DNA of 64,000 nt from Adiantum capillus-veneris (Eukaryota > Streptophyta > Polypodiopsida > Polypodiales > Pteridaceae): assembly GCA_014529385.2 (NCBI GenBank), contig CM043968.1:31135513-31199512 (forward strand). Reading direction: 5' to 3'. The translations under genes were made by a program, and so were the position numbers. The notes under the pieces are model-generated. The model did not search any database. It saw nothing but the letters and a program-made list of their open reading frames with translations, and was not told the DNA's origin. Positions 26,918 to 31,343 of this stretch are shown here, one piece after another (the first letter of the stretch is position 1; the number at the start of each line of letters is the position of its first letter).

Positions 26918-27961
26918 TGTCTCATTGCTTGTTGTCTCACTGCAGCCGATCTATAGGTGATACTGATAGTGCAATCAACCATTACAATGAAAGCGTGGAA
27001 ATGCTTTCAAAGTTGCCTGAGAAAGATTCAGAGGTACATGGAGTCTTAGCACTATGCTTTTACAAAGATAAGATAAATGCATCAGATGCATCTGCATGCT
27101 GTGTGAGAAAAAAGTAGGTATTTTTCAACTGAGGAGATCAGGAGTTAGTCTTGTGGAAAGTGCTCCCGGTGGCTACCCTTTTAGGGGATCATCTCAGTGA
27201 AATTCAAAGCAGATGTGTTTGGGCAATGTTCTTGCGATTAACGTCATAAGAACAACACGTGCTTTCCTAAAGCTTTATAGTAAAAGTTGACGTTTTTCTT
27301 TGGTAGATAGGGTCAGCTTCTTTGCAGTCTCTTGTTTTGGTACCTCCCTAAGCGCTGCTGTTGCAATTAGCTTCCTTGAATCATCTATATAGGCTAGTCA
27401 AGACTCATTGGCACCTTTGTCAGTTTGAAGATGCTTCACGTTTAAGGCTGGCTAAAGAGTGTTGGTCTCATATGCTCATGAGTAGAGAAAAGTCATTTGG
27501 AATGCTTAGTATCTCCTATCATGTGCCGAAATAGGCAATGTCGTTGGAGACTTAATTTAACTGTGTTGCTAGCAGGTCATTCATGCACTGTCAGTTTCAT
27601 TGAATAAGATGGGGGACCTCAAGTATTATGCAGACGATCTTCAGGCAGCAAGGACCAACTATGCGAGGTCTTTAGACGTGCGAAGGAGTGCGTTGCAGGA
27701 TGATACAGAGCTGTCATCCCAGGTTGATTTTCTTGATCTTTGGAGTTTGTCTACAAAGTTTTCGCCTTGTTGCTTAATTCCTTGTCAGTGGGTTTTGGCA
27801 GGTGCTGGATCTCGCTGTGTCACTTGCTAAAGTAGCAGATGTAGATAGAGCTCTTGGTAATGATGGGCCTGCGAGCGAGGGCTTTCAAGAAGCAATAAAG
27901 ATGCTCGAGAATCTTTCCGGGAAGTCTAAAGAGGATACATCCCTTGAGCGACGAGTATTCA

Positions 27962-28016
<55 letters not shown>

Positions 28017-28325
28017 ATAGGTCATTTTGGCCTTCAGATATAACATTTCATTTCATTTTTCATTTCTTTCTTTGAGATCTCTTGGGATTGTTACTACAAC
28101 GTTAAAATTGTTTCTCATGGGTGTGCACATGCATGTGTAACCAAAAAGAAGTGTGTGTGTGTGTTTGTGTGTGAATAAGAAGAGGAAATCGGAATAACGT
28201 GTCTTATCGCCCAAGTGTGGTAGATTGGTTATCACATTTTCCTCTTGAATAACAGGCCTTGAGTTCAAGACTCATTGGATAGATCTTTGAGGTCAATTGG
28301 GGTTGTTCCTACTACATTTAAAACT

Positions 28326-28377
<52 letters not shown>

Positions 28378-28461
28378 GTTTCTGCTAACAGTCGATTCTT
28401 GTTGTTGCAGCGCTTGTCAATTTTAGAGTTTTTGCATGGGCAAACAAAAAAGGATGCTTGA
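2..28461 (+). CDS. TPR-repeat protein gene, 5' end outside window, six visible exons
   Basis: Join 2-133, 274-419, 26946-27033, 27576-27722, 27802-27954 and 28411-28461. All introns are GT..AG and phases agree (0, 2, 0, 0, 0), giving 238 codons plus TGA. The protein has three helical repeats of TPR type: around GDTDSAINHYNESVEML (exon 3), LNKMGDLKYYADDLQAA followed by an SLDVRRSAL helix (exon 4), and LAKVADVDRALGNDGPA with an EAIKMLENL helix (exon 5). It ends RRLSILEFLHGQTKKDA. TPR proteins are helical scaffolds that bind partner proteins; no catalytic motif is visible, and the partner and compartment cannot be told. The arrangement resembles an uncharacterised conserved plant TPR family (from general memory, not searched). 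The true start and any upstream exons are missing. The frame is open through every exon, so the gene is probably functional despite the huge second intron. Confidence 0.82.
274..419 (+). CDS. TPR gene, second visible exon
   Basis: The acceptor is ATATTTTCAG|GCA and the donor GCAG|GTATAC, leaving phase 2. It encodes AFQAQNVESASS... to LGAVLGMLGDC, the first helix of a TPR pair. The last two bases (AG) are completed by the first base of the exon at 26946. Confidence 0.78.
746..827. repeat. (TC)n(AC)n compound microsatellite
   Basis: About 40 bases of TC dinucleotide pass directly into about 40 bases of AC dinucleotide. The tract lies between unique intron DNA and the 5' remains of LINE-A, so it is a plausible target site for that insertion. 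Confidence 0.9.
958..1517 (+). pseudogene. LINE-A ORF1 remnant (coiled coil plus RRM-like nucleic-acid-binding region)
   Basis: Frame pieces at 892-1194 and 1187-1517 give SLEEKVVIQDSIIRNLQAK (coiled coil) and then MRALHVRVIGLKDINNVEKE with KGRALILRFPSLEEKKEFL. The second half resembles the RNA-binding core of L1-type ORF1 proteins, which coat LINE RNA. A frameshift lies near 1190. The sequence ends at RPTLKK, where the intact copies continue IFFGDDLTLSQ; here it runs straight into endonuclease sequence because of a deletion. Confidence 0.75.
1518..4390 (+). pseudogene. LINE-A ORF2 remnant (partial endonuclease, reverse transcriptase, zinc knuckle)
   Basis: It starts inside the endonuclease (about 1520-1690, equivalent to the FPHRHGAS to VAVDHALL stretch of LINE-B), so the catalytic N-terminal half is gone. 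Reverse transcriptase blocks follow in several frames: WRLSTIVPIFKAGDP (about 2415), CSFVDFCKAFDMVPRARLM (about 2670), VHSTIGVKQGC (about 2840) and LLYADDIVLISDSPEG (about 2970, the catalytic YADD box). The C-terminal knuckle CRLCQLEPE with HCTVYYEIQGRFHCLF lies near 4015-4110. At least six frameshifts or stops are present, for example TGA after SPEGMQ near 3027 and TAG inside FLA*MERDLYQ near 2050. Confidence 0.8.
4530..4656 (+). repeat. LINE 3' terminal sequence with (CT)n tail
   Basis: A conserved 3' untranslated end (GGTCTCATAGGTCATTTTGG near 4550, then ATTTCATTTCAT) runs into about 55 bases of CT dinucleotide. The same end recurs, reverse-complemented, at 17581, 22948, 26609 and 26759, and in plus orientation at 28012, so it marks the family. 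Confidence 0.88.
4657..6382. other. Unassigned intron DNA between LINE-A and the gypsy element
   Basis: No supported coding region. It holds a short CA-rich stretch (4665-4745), a G tract near 4975-4987 inside an imperfect inverted repeat (CTACTTGGG / CCCAAGTAG), and a 90-bp tandem duplication. The short ORFs in both directions lack family motifs. It may be a decayed LTR element. Confidence 0.5.
5921..6092 (+). repeat. Two-copy tandem repeat, 90-bp period
   Basis: Copies begin GGAGACTAGC at 5921 and GGAGACTTGC at 6011 and share CTCAAAACGCCAACAAAACA and GAAACAGGCT. They are diverged at several positions, so the duplication is old. Confidence 0.8.
6388..7046 (+). repeat. 5' LTR of the gypsy element
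   Basis: It begins TGTCACAAAGTGATGACG and ends GTCTGTTACA, with TSD GATGC just upstream. Near its start it carries several CCCTAA units and the telo-box-like AAACCCTAA (6424-6478). A TATA-like TTTAAATAA lies near 6781, about 260 bases before the LTR end, a plausible promoter for the element. Confidence 0.92.
7048..7059 (+). other. Primer-binding site, initiator tRNA-Met type
   Basis: TGGTATCAGAGC starts one base after the LTR end. It is complementary to the 3' end of plant initiator tRNA-Met, which primes minus-strand synthesis. Confidence 0.93.
7117..8640 (+). pseudogene. Gypsy gag remnant
   Basis: The frame opens at ATG 7117 (MALGKDQSTPSASGD) and can be followed with in-frame stops at 7570 (TAG), 7960 (TAG) and 8407 (TAG). 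A serine/acidic low-complexity stretch lies at 7600-7660 and a lysine-rich one at 7665-7735. The capsid-like core (FKGNARTWWSTLL, then QIERFTLGLPTEIRDHCLEQ) is at 8030-8340. A CX2CX4HX4C zinc knuckle (CFGCGET*HISANC, 8551-8592) is broken by TGA where glycine is expected. Gag would package element RNA; this copy cannot make it. Confidence 0.82.
8741..9100 (+). repeat. In-frame 180-bp tandem duplication of the protease core
   Basis: Both copies start TACAGAACTTTG, at 8741 and 8921, exactly 180 bases (60 codons) apart. They differ at only a small number of positions over about 170 bases. The unit spans the catalytic aspartate. Confidence 0.92.
8741..9400 (+). pseudogene. Gypsy aspartic protease region with duplicated core
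   Basis: ALIFFDGGAKANFISPELV (near 8785) and its duplicate ALIFFDGGAKENFILPELA (near 8965) correspond to the retropepsin active-site segment, normally D-S/T-G-A. Here it reads D-G-G-A in both copies. The flap and C-terminal part follow once (MPLEGCDVLLGIPWYHKNN, 9168 onward). One in-frame stop (TAG) lies near 9145. Confidence 0.75.
9456..10828 (+). pseudogene. Gypsy reverse transcriptase and RNase H remnant
   Basis: After a frameshift near 9455 the RT runs through DVILGGTPPNRPPYRVS, LLVLKKDGSWRMCIDYRALN and FRRIDLKSGYHQIKIAPGD to 9890. It then shifts frame to MPFGLTNAPATFNRMM and the catalytic box, which reads FFDD (GTFFDDIIVFF, near 9985) instead of the usual Y-x-D-D. TAG interrupts near 10049. 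After another shift come SYYRRFIRKFAEVASLLHIL and an RNase H domain (FEVYCDACGRSLGAVLMQ, FTDHQSLRYFLSQKQLSKKQ, QKNVVANALSRK, 10425-10775). Confidence 0.9.
10829..12233 (+). pseudogene. Gypsy integrase with C-terminal chromodomain, remnant
   Basis: The HHCC zinc finger is at 10975-11105 (CHCPPFTGHRGIA ... CLVCQKVKFDR). The DDE core is scattered over frames: MPETIVSDKDPRF near 11331, then SSFHPQTDRQSEIANSM at 11425-11480 and WEKYLPLVEFAYNN. The linker has PRLRKKKGKESLF-type and LKPFKGDVLDDG segments. A chromodomain at 12043-12190 (LEQILAQKDTK ... FLFKFKNYPALDAKWMEEED) marks the chromovirus branch; such domains are thought to steer integration to modified histones. The C-terminal 88 codons (11967-12233) are still open. 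Confidence 0.88.
12819..12833 (+). other. Polypurine tract of the gypsy element
   Basis: CAAGAGGGGGATA lies directly upstream of the 3' LTR. It is the expected plus-strand primer. Confidence 0.75.
12834..13480 (+). repeat. 3' LTR of the gypsy element, promoter region deleted
   Basis: It runs from CGTCACAAAG (first T mutated to C) to GTCTGTTAAA (C of the terminal CA mutated), followed by TSD GATGC at 13481. The CCCTAA block is longer than in the 5' LTR. A deletion of roughly 30 bases near 13227 removes the TTTAAATAA element that the 5' LTR has. Confidence 0.9.
13486..13849. other. Short AT-rich spacer with a tandem repeat
   Basis: No coding signal. It contains the 92-bp duplication at 13643-13826 and lies between the gypsy 3' LTR and the minus-strand gypsy fragment, of which it may be the downstream part. 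Confidence 0.5.
13643..13826 (-). repeat. Two-copy tandem repeat, 92-bp period
   Basis: Copies start near 13643 and 13735 and share GTCAATACGCCTAAAATCTC and AATTAATGTCTTCATTCCTT. They differ at only a few positions. Confidence 0.82.
13850..14351 (-). pseudogene. Gypsy fragment: integrase tail and chromodomain
   Basis: Read on the minus strand it gives MKENDWVLLQFEKPQLRKRR, then KIHNAFHVSLLRPFKG, then after a frameshift near 14100 VLEHKEREVKGKLVHRYLVK and NYPALDAKWMEEEDLANSP. This is the same C-terminal region as the full element at 11770-12230 but clearly diverged and in opposite orientation, so it is a second, truncated insertion. Confidence 0.85.
14352..14558. other. Spacer with a G homopolymer
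   Basis: No coding signal. A run of about 20 G lies at 14529-14548 after a T-rich stretch. The run may be variable in length or an assembly weak point. Confidence 0.6.
14559..15710. repeat. Left LTR of the non-coding element
   Basis: It begins with the perfect palindrome TGTCACGTGACA, which contains a CACGTG G-box. A plus-strand TATA-like GTATATAAGC lies at about 14884. Between 14998 and 15285 the heptamer GCGTTTT occurs seven times. A 9-bp stem (CCACTCTCG / CGAGAGTGG) with a 4-base loop lies at 15457-15478. The start of the chance ORF 14912-15151 falls in the GCGTTTT region and has no family match. Confidence 0.78.
15711..16191. other. Internal region of the non-coding LTR element
   Basis: 481 bp with no protein motif; the overlapping short ORFs (15914-16138 and 16015-16242) look like chance. 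TGGTCCCC lies 9 bases after the left LTR but does not match a standard plant primer site. Confidence 0.5.
16192..17333. repeat. Right LTR of the non-coding element
   Basis: It matches the left LTR along its length with substitutions and small indels: the start is TGTCACATGACAC, the TATA equivalent is mutated to TATGTAAG near 16508, and GCGTTTT occurs eight times between 16599 and 16950. The 9-bp stem at 17085-17106 is intact; the loop reads CCAA instead of CCGA. Confidence 0.78.
17334..17499. other. Short spacer ahead of LINE-B
   Basis: No coding signal. It ends in alternating GCGTGCGCGCGCACAC, adjoining the (GA)n tail of LINE-B. Confidence 0.5.
17791..21417 (-). pseudogene. LINE-B ORF2: APE endonuclease, reverse transcriptase, zinc knuckle (lightly damaged)
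   Basis: The endonuclease begins MATWNCNGSMRLDVGAFEES (21414) and has FFSETHHAPGQ, GSGGVAVLFKEEL, GDFNARTGN and VAVDHALL-type blocks, as in AP-like endonucleases that nick target DNA. Reverse transcriptase follows: WRLSNIVPIFKAGDPTKPG (about 19850), GQAGFKRGFSTLDHIL, CSFVDFRKAFDMVPRARLM, TIGVKQGCPLSPTLFG and the catalytic LLLYADDIVPIFDSPEG (about 19280). The C-terminal knuckle is CRLCHLEPETEVHYICHC (about 18200). No RNase H is seen. Lesions: a frameshift near 21100; TGA near 20208 where LINE-A has CGA, a CpG-type change; and a 2-bp insertion near 19036. Otherwise 415 and 387 codons remain open. Confidence 0.9.
21556..22600 (-). pseudogene. LINE-B ORF1, broken by a tandem duplication
   Basis: It starts at MGVAQTVTLEEDPAQ (near 22598). 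A long coiled coil follows (MEREMKEWKIEMEG, KEKESLNAEIQTLKEEVSVL), then a basic segment (VAKKGKGQETPCTPT), an RRM-like region (MRALHVRVTGLKDINNVEKE) and a C-terminal LRKRPTLKKTDIFFGDDLTL segment. One-base frame changes near 22070-22130 and a 139-bp duplication at 21702-21979 put the C-terminal part out of frame. Confidence 0.82.
21702..21979 (-). repeat. 139-bp tandem duplication inside LINE-B ORF1
   Basis: TCTTACCTACCTTCCATGCC occurs at 21702 and again at 21841, with near-identical sequence over the whole unit. 139 is not a multiple of three, so ORF1 is frame-broken. LINE-A and LINE-C have a single copy. Confidence 0.92.
22601..22876 (-). promoter_or_regulatory. LINE-B 5' leader, pyrimidine- and GC-rich
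   Basis: In the sense direction (minus strand) it is rich in C and CT, including two runs of 11 or more C and a CT tract just before ORF1. The position suits an internal LINE promoter, but no defined promoter motif is seen. Confidence 0.45.
23162..25147 (-). pseudogene. LINE-C ORF2 remnant: endonuclease joined to the C-terminal domain
   Basis: The endonuclease pieces (MHLDVGAFEDSFTGRDIIF at 25135, GSGGVAVLFREDLQPLIH, LDDDIWEFSRDG, then NGLQRFLAAEGFTCFPHRHG at 24640) are followed by the linker MPQNSWYDEECRQTRARLQ and EAWRLFHE (about 24020). That joins directly to the segment matching HGFTMDRLPPF of LINE-B. The C-terminal 295-codon ORF keeps CPLCDMEPKTELHYTCHC and YYEIRGRFHCLFREGFG. A second deletion of about 115 bp lies in the endonuclease near 24655. 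It cannot reverse-transcribe. Confidence 0.85.
25256..26085 (-). pseudogene. LINE-C ORF1, two near-intact halves
   Basis: 26085-25744 encodes a coiled coil (MRKLNDKVDPLEDAIQKCKE, DRVTTQDEEIASLKKDLAEA). 25747-25256 encodes the basic and RRM-like part (VAKKGKGKEITSTSTPTI, RVRALHVRICGLKDKGNVDE, ERALILRFPSMEAKKSFL, TDIFLGDDITLSQIAHMQEV). One frameshift near 25745 separates the halves. The C-terminal IFLGDDITLSQ block resembles that of L1-type ORF1 proteins. Confidence 0.82.
26092..26589 (-). promoter_or_regulatory. LINE-C GC-rich leader
   Basis: About 500 bp upstream of ORF1. It holds (TAAA)n at about 26262-26285 and a very G-rich plus strand at 26320-26589, including a run of more than 20 G near 26520-26542. 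Repeated G runs of three or more could form quadruplexes. Chance glycine- and proline-rich ORFs here are not genes. Confidence 0.5.
26590..26700 (-). mobile_element. LINE 3' end microcopy 1 (about 92 bp plus tail)
   Basis: (GA)n, then ATGAAATGAAATGCTATATT, TCTTCAAAAGGCC, AATGACCTATGAGACCAG, ending GATACAAAGTT. It is the family 3' end only, without coding sequence. Confidence 0.88.
26701..26915 (-). mobile_element. LINE 3' end microcopy 2 with long GA tracts
   Basis: It has the same truncation point (GATACAAAGTT) as microcopy 1 and differs from it at only a few bases. A tract of about 57 bases of GA precedes it and about 70 bases follow, ending at 26915, 30 bases before the splice acceptor. 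Confidence 0.88.
26946..27033 (+). CDS. TPR gene, third visible exon
   Basis: The acceptor is CTCACTGCAG|CC and the donor GAG|GTACAT. It encodes RSIGDTDSAINHYNESVEML and KLPEKDSE, a TPR helix pair. The first base completes the split serine codon from 419. Confidence 0.82.
27034..27575 (+). other. Intron of the TPR gene, 542 bp
   Basis: GTACAT..AGCAG intron with no element or motif recognised. Confidence 0.75.
27576..27722 (+). CDS. TPR gene, fourth visible exon
   Basis: 49 codons, phase 0 on both sides: VIHALSVSLNKMGDLKYYAD to DDTELSSQ. It carries the clearest TPR (LNKMGDLKYYADDLQAARTN). Acceptor GCTAGCAG, donor CCCAG|GTTGAT. Confidence 0.85.
27802..27954 (+). CDS. TPR gene, fifth visible exon
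   Basis: 51 codons: VLDLAVSLAKVADVDRALGN to TSLERR. The acceptor is TTTTGGCAG. The donor CGA|GTATTC is followed 11 bases later by a 46-base CT tract, which may influence donor use. Confidence 0.82.
27966..28058 (+). mobile_element. LINE 3' end microcopy 3 beside a CT tract, inside the last intron
   Basis: (TC)n at 27966-28011, then GTCTCATAGGTCATTTTGGC and ATATAACATTTCATTTCATT. It is the plus-sense family 3' end of about 45 bases with a short internal deletion. Here the CT tract is on the 5' side only. Confidence 0.8.
28209..28375 (+). mobile_element. SINE-like unit: tRNA-related head, CT-repeat tail
   Basis: A-box-like TGGTAGATTGG (28218-28228) and B-box-like GAGTTCAAGACTC (28261-28273) are spaced about as in a tRNA. 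They are followed by GATCTTTGAGGTCAATTGGG, TTGTTCCTACTACATTTAAA and then (CT)n to 28375. A diverged copy of the tail part occurs at 28073-28120. No flanking duplication was established. Confidence 0.55.
28411..28461 (+). CDS. TPR gene, last exon and stop
   Basis: RLSILEFLHGQTKKDA and TGA at 28459-28461. The acceptor GTTGTTGCAG is preceded at 28327-28374 by a (CT)n tract that extends the polypyrimidine tract. Confidence 0.82.
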   Translation, partial: RLSILEFLHGQTKKDA

Positions 28462-28756
28462 GGTTGCTTGCCGCCTGGGGAGTTTCATCGATGAATTGTA
28501 AAAAAGGTAGCGAGGCTGTCACACTTTTGCTGTGAGTGTATATAAAAGGGTTATTGTGGACTCTGTCATTGTATGACATTCAGTGATTGGAGGAGAGGCA
28601 TGAGCCCTTGATGATCTTTCGTAATATCTTTACATCAGAGAATCCTATGAAGTGATAGTTGAATCTATGCTGTGGCTTGCCAATCCAATTGTGCCCAGGA
28701 AAGGCATGTAAGTCTTTTTTTGCACTATCAGTACAAATGTAAAGAACACTTCTTGT

Positions 28757-29025
28757 GATCAACCCTGAAATCTTTATTTCTCAAAGTTTAGTACATAAAG
28801 TGATGAAAGAACGTTTTGTTATGGACTTGCATTGCGCAAGAACATGATTTGTGCAGGGTTGTATCTTATCTTTAAGGATTTTTTTTTTTTGGCAAGGTCA
28901 TATGGGAATGATATTCTTGTAATCAACTTGTAATCAACCCTGAAATCATGATGGCGGAAAGACTTTTAAGTTCACGAATGTGAAGATTTGTTATGAATTC
29001 ATGCAGGGTTGTATCATGTCCTTGG
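28757..29025 (+). repeat. Diverged duplication, about 170-bp offset
   Basis: ATCAACCCTGAAATC occurs at about 28759 and 28932, and TGCAGGGTTGTATC at about 28853 and 29002, in the same order, with diverged sequence between. This indicates an old segmental duplication just 3' of the gene. Confidence 0.6.
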
Positions 29026-30260
29026 CTCGAATACATGGAAGTGACAAACAACGAAGCTTAGAAGTACTTGCTTGATAATGGATGTTAGAAGCCTGTGTCT
29101 GATAAGAGCTTTTAAGTTAATCAGTTCGTGGTTTAAGTTTCTGAGATCGTCGTCAGACATTATCATGTGATGCTAGGGCTTGATAGCGTCTTTTTCAAAA
29201 TGGGATGAGATTCATGAACTCCTAGGAATCTGCTGATGAATCCATTGGCTTTTATCCTTACACGAGACTAGGTTGTCAGTAGAGCATTTTTTGAGAGCGG
29301 ATCCATCTACAAAGCCATTAAACAGTACCACTCAAAAGTTCTTGTCTGTGAACATCGGGAATTTTCCTGTAATATGTGAATTGTGTAGCATCTTGTGTCA
29401 AACTATGTCCACAGGATATAAACATCAGGGAAGTGGATTGCTTTCAAAGCTACAATGTCCATGACTCTAGCTTTGATCATAAAGCCAACTTCTTGTAGCC
29501 GTATGCACAGTCCAATATGAAGTATGTTTAACATGTCTATGGAGGGGTGTTTGAAGCAGACCATAAAACTCAGAAATACATATGCAACTAGTAGCATATG
29601 GATGCCAAAAGAAAATGTTTTAAAATCGCGAGATCCACGCAGTAGACACATTTTAAATGCATGGTTTTAGTCCATATGCATGTAGCAAATGTATGCTGAA
29701 AGAAATAAAGGAAAAAAGGCATCACTTGATCCATGCGATAGGTGATTTAGCACATAACTATCCCCTTTCATTACCAACTGGACAAACCTCGAATGACAGC
29801 GCTTCTGTTTTGATAGTCGGAAGAATCAAGCAATGATTTGATAATAGCAACTGAACTTTTTTCCAATCAAAGCTGCCATAAACTCCTCCTTAAATACTAC
29901 AATCAATTTTAGCAAAAAACATGCATTGGTGACTCAAAAAGCTAGAGGATAACTCAAATATCTGAAACCAATGTCGTCAATCTTATTCCCTTGCCACATA
30001 ATTGCATCGAATTGAGCTATGGAAACATTCATCGAGTATGTCCACGTATGCACAGAGAGGTTTTGAAGTTGCAGAGAGAGGTCTTTAGCAACAATGTAGC
30101 CAATGTTTCTAATGACCTCCATTGGTTCAAAGTAGTATAAACCAATTTTTTTAAATCGATTATAAATAGAGAAGAAATCAGTACTTGAAAGAAAGCTTTC
30201 TTCCAAAAACTTGGAAAACATGCATATGAGAAATCTCTAAGGTAAATTGACTATATTTGG

Positions 30261-30385
30261 AAATTTTTACACTAAATTTTTATGAACTTTGTAGGTTTGT
30301 CACCTTCAAATTAAATTGTAGAAAAATTTTACACTAAATTTTTATGAATTTTGTAGGTTTGTCACCTTCAAAATTAAATTGTAGA
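30261..30385 (+). repeat. Two-copy tandem repeat, about 63-bp period
   Basis: TTTTACACTAAATTTTTATG followed by TTGTAGGTTTGTCACCTTCA occurs twice in succession with two or three differences. Confidence 0.85.
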
Positions 30386-30734
30386 GGTAAATCTCATAAT
30401 TTGTAGGTGGGGATTACAATAACTGCAAGTTTTTTCCGAGCATTGGCAGAAATGCCTTGGATAGGCTAGTGTTGGCCGTGCATAAGGGCTAGGAGGAGGC
30501 CCTTACACACATAAACTAGAAATAGTCAAAGCATAACAATCCAATGCAGTTTTAGAGCATATTTCACAAGAATGATCACTTGATGACCATTTGTGTTTGG
30601 GAATGTGTTTGATACCTTCACAATCGCACCACTTTGAAATTGAAATAGGTCAGTTGAGAGCAAAGAGGAAAAGCAAAATTATAAGTATCACGGGCAAAGA
30701 AAAGGGATCGATGATGCTAGTCTAATCAGCCGTC

Positions 30735-30800
30735 GCCTCACGCTCCTGAACCCACGACCTTCCACACAGCAGGCAAACGTCTTATCCACCTGCGTGGAGG
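30735..30800 (-). mobile_element. tRNA-related SINE head (fragment)
   Basis: On the minus strand, GTGGATAAGACG (A-box-like) precedes GGTCGTGGGTTCAGGAGC (B-box-like, GGTTCAGGAGC) at tRNA spacing. A CT tract lies 150 bases away at 30948-30969, but its relation is unclear. It is too degenerate to be a tRNA gene: there is no matching acceptor stem. Confidence 0.45.
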
Positions 30801-31235
30801 TGTGTCGTTGCACAAACGGTGAGCGTAAGGCCCCAGTTGCTGTGTCGATCCGATAGTCCAAATAACGCCGATAAGGAGTCCCTAGGGTCGATCTTATCCC
30901 GTGTCACTTATAAACGAGGGGAGATTGGGAACTCACCGTCCACAACGTCTCTCTCTCTCTCTCTCTCTCTCATGCGAAGGATGGGTCACGCACTCTTAGT
31001 GTTAAAAAAGTGAAAATTAGCTCAATTTTTTCATACAAAGGAATTGTGAAAGGTTCTAAACATGAGTTTTAGAAGACAATTTTTGAGCGTTGAAGTGGCA
31101 TGATGTGATTGGCTTAATGGTTTTCGGCTACTGACATGTTGGAGATTCAGTGGATGCAAGGCATCGTACTAGATAGGGTCTAGTATCTACGGGCAAAAGA
31201 CCCGTGGTGTTGATTTGAAATTGGAAATGAAGGGG

Positions 31236-31343
31236 TAGGAAGGACGTCCGATGTCCTTTCTCGAAAAATAACGAACTTGCTATGGCGACCGGCCATAGCA
31301 AGGTCACTATTTTTTGGGAAAAGGATATTGGATGTCCTTTCCC
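31236..31343. repeat. Fold-back (imperfect inverted repeat), MITE-like
   Basis: The perfect inner stem CTTGCTATGGC / GCCATAGCAAG (31276-31286 and 31292-31302) has a 5-base loop. The complementarity extends outward imperfectly through AAAATA/TATTTT to GGACGTCC/GGATGTCC. No terminal duplication was identified. Confidence 0.75.

Larger units (their letters stand above)
420..26945 (+). other. Giant intron (26,526 bp) of the TPR gene
   Basis: It runs from donor GTATAC at 420 to acceptor TCTCACTGCAG at 26945. Exons on both sides share one reading frame and one TPR fold, so nothing coding appears to be lost. About 90 percent of it is retroelement: LINE-A, a chromovirus with a gypsy scrap next to it, a non-coding LTR element, LINE-B, LINE-C and two LINE 3' ends. 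The last GA tract ends at 26915, only about 30 bases before the acceptor. A small host exon hidden inside cannot be excluded, but the protein does not call for one. Confidence 0.75.

Noticed and set aside
30735-30800. A tRNA gene
   Set aside because: A- and B-box-like words are present, but no acceptor stem pairs, so a SINE fragment is more likely.
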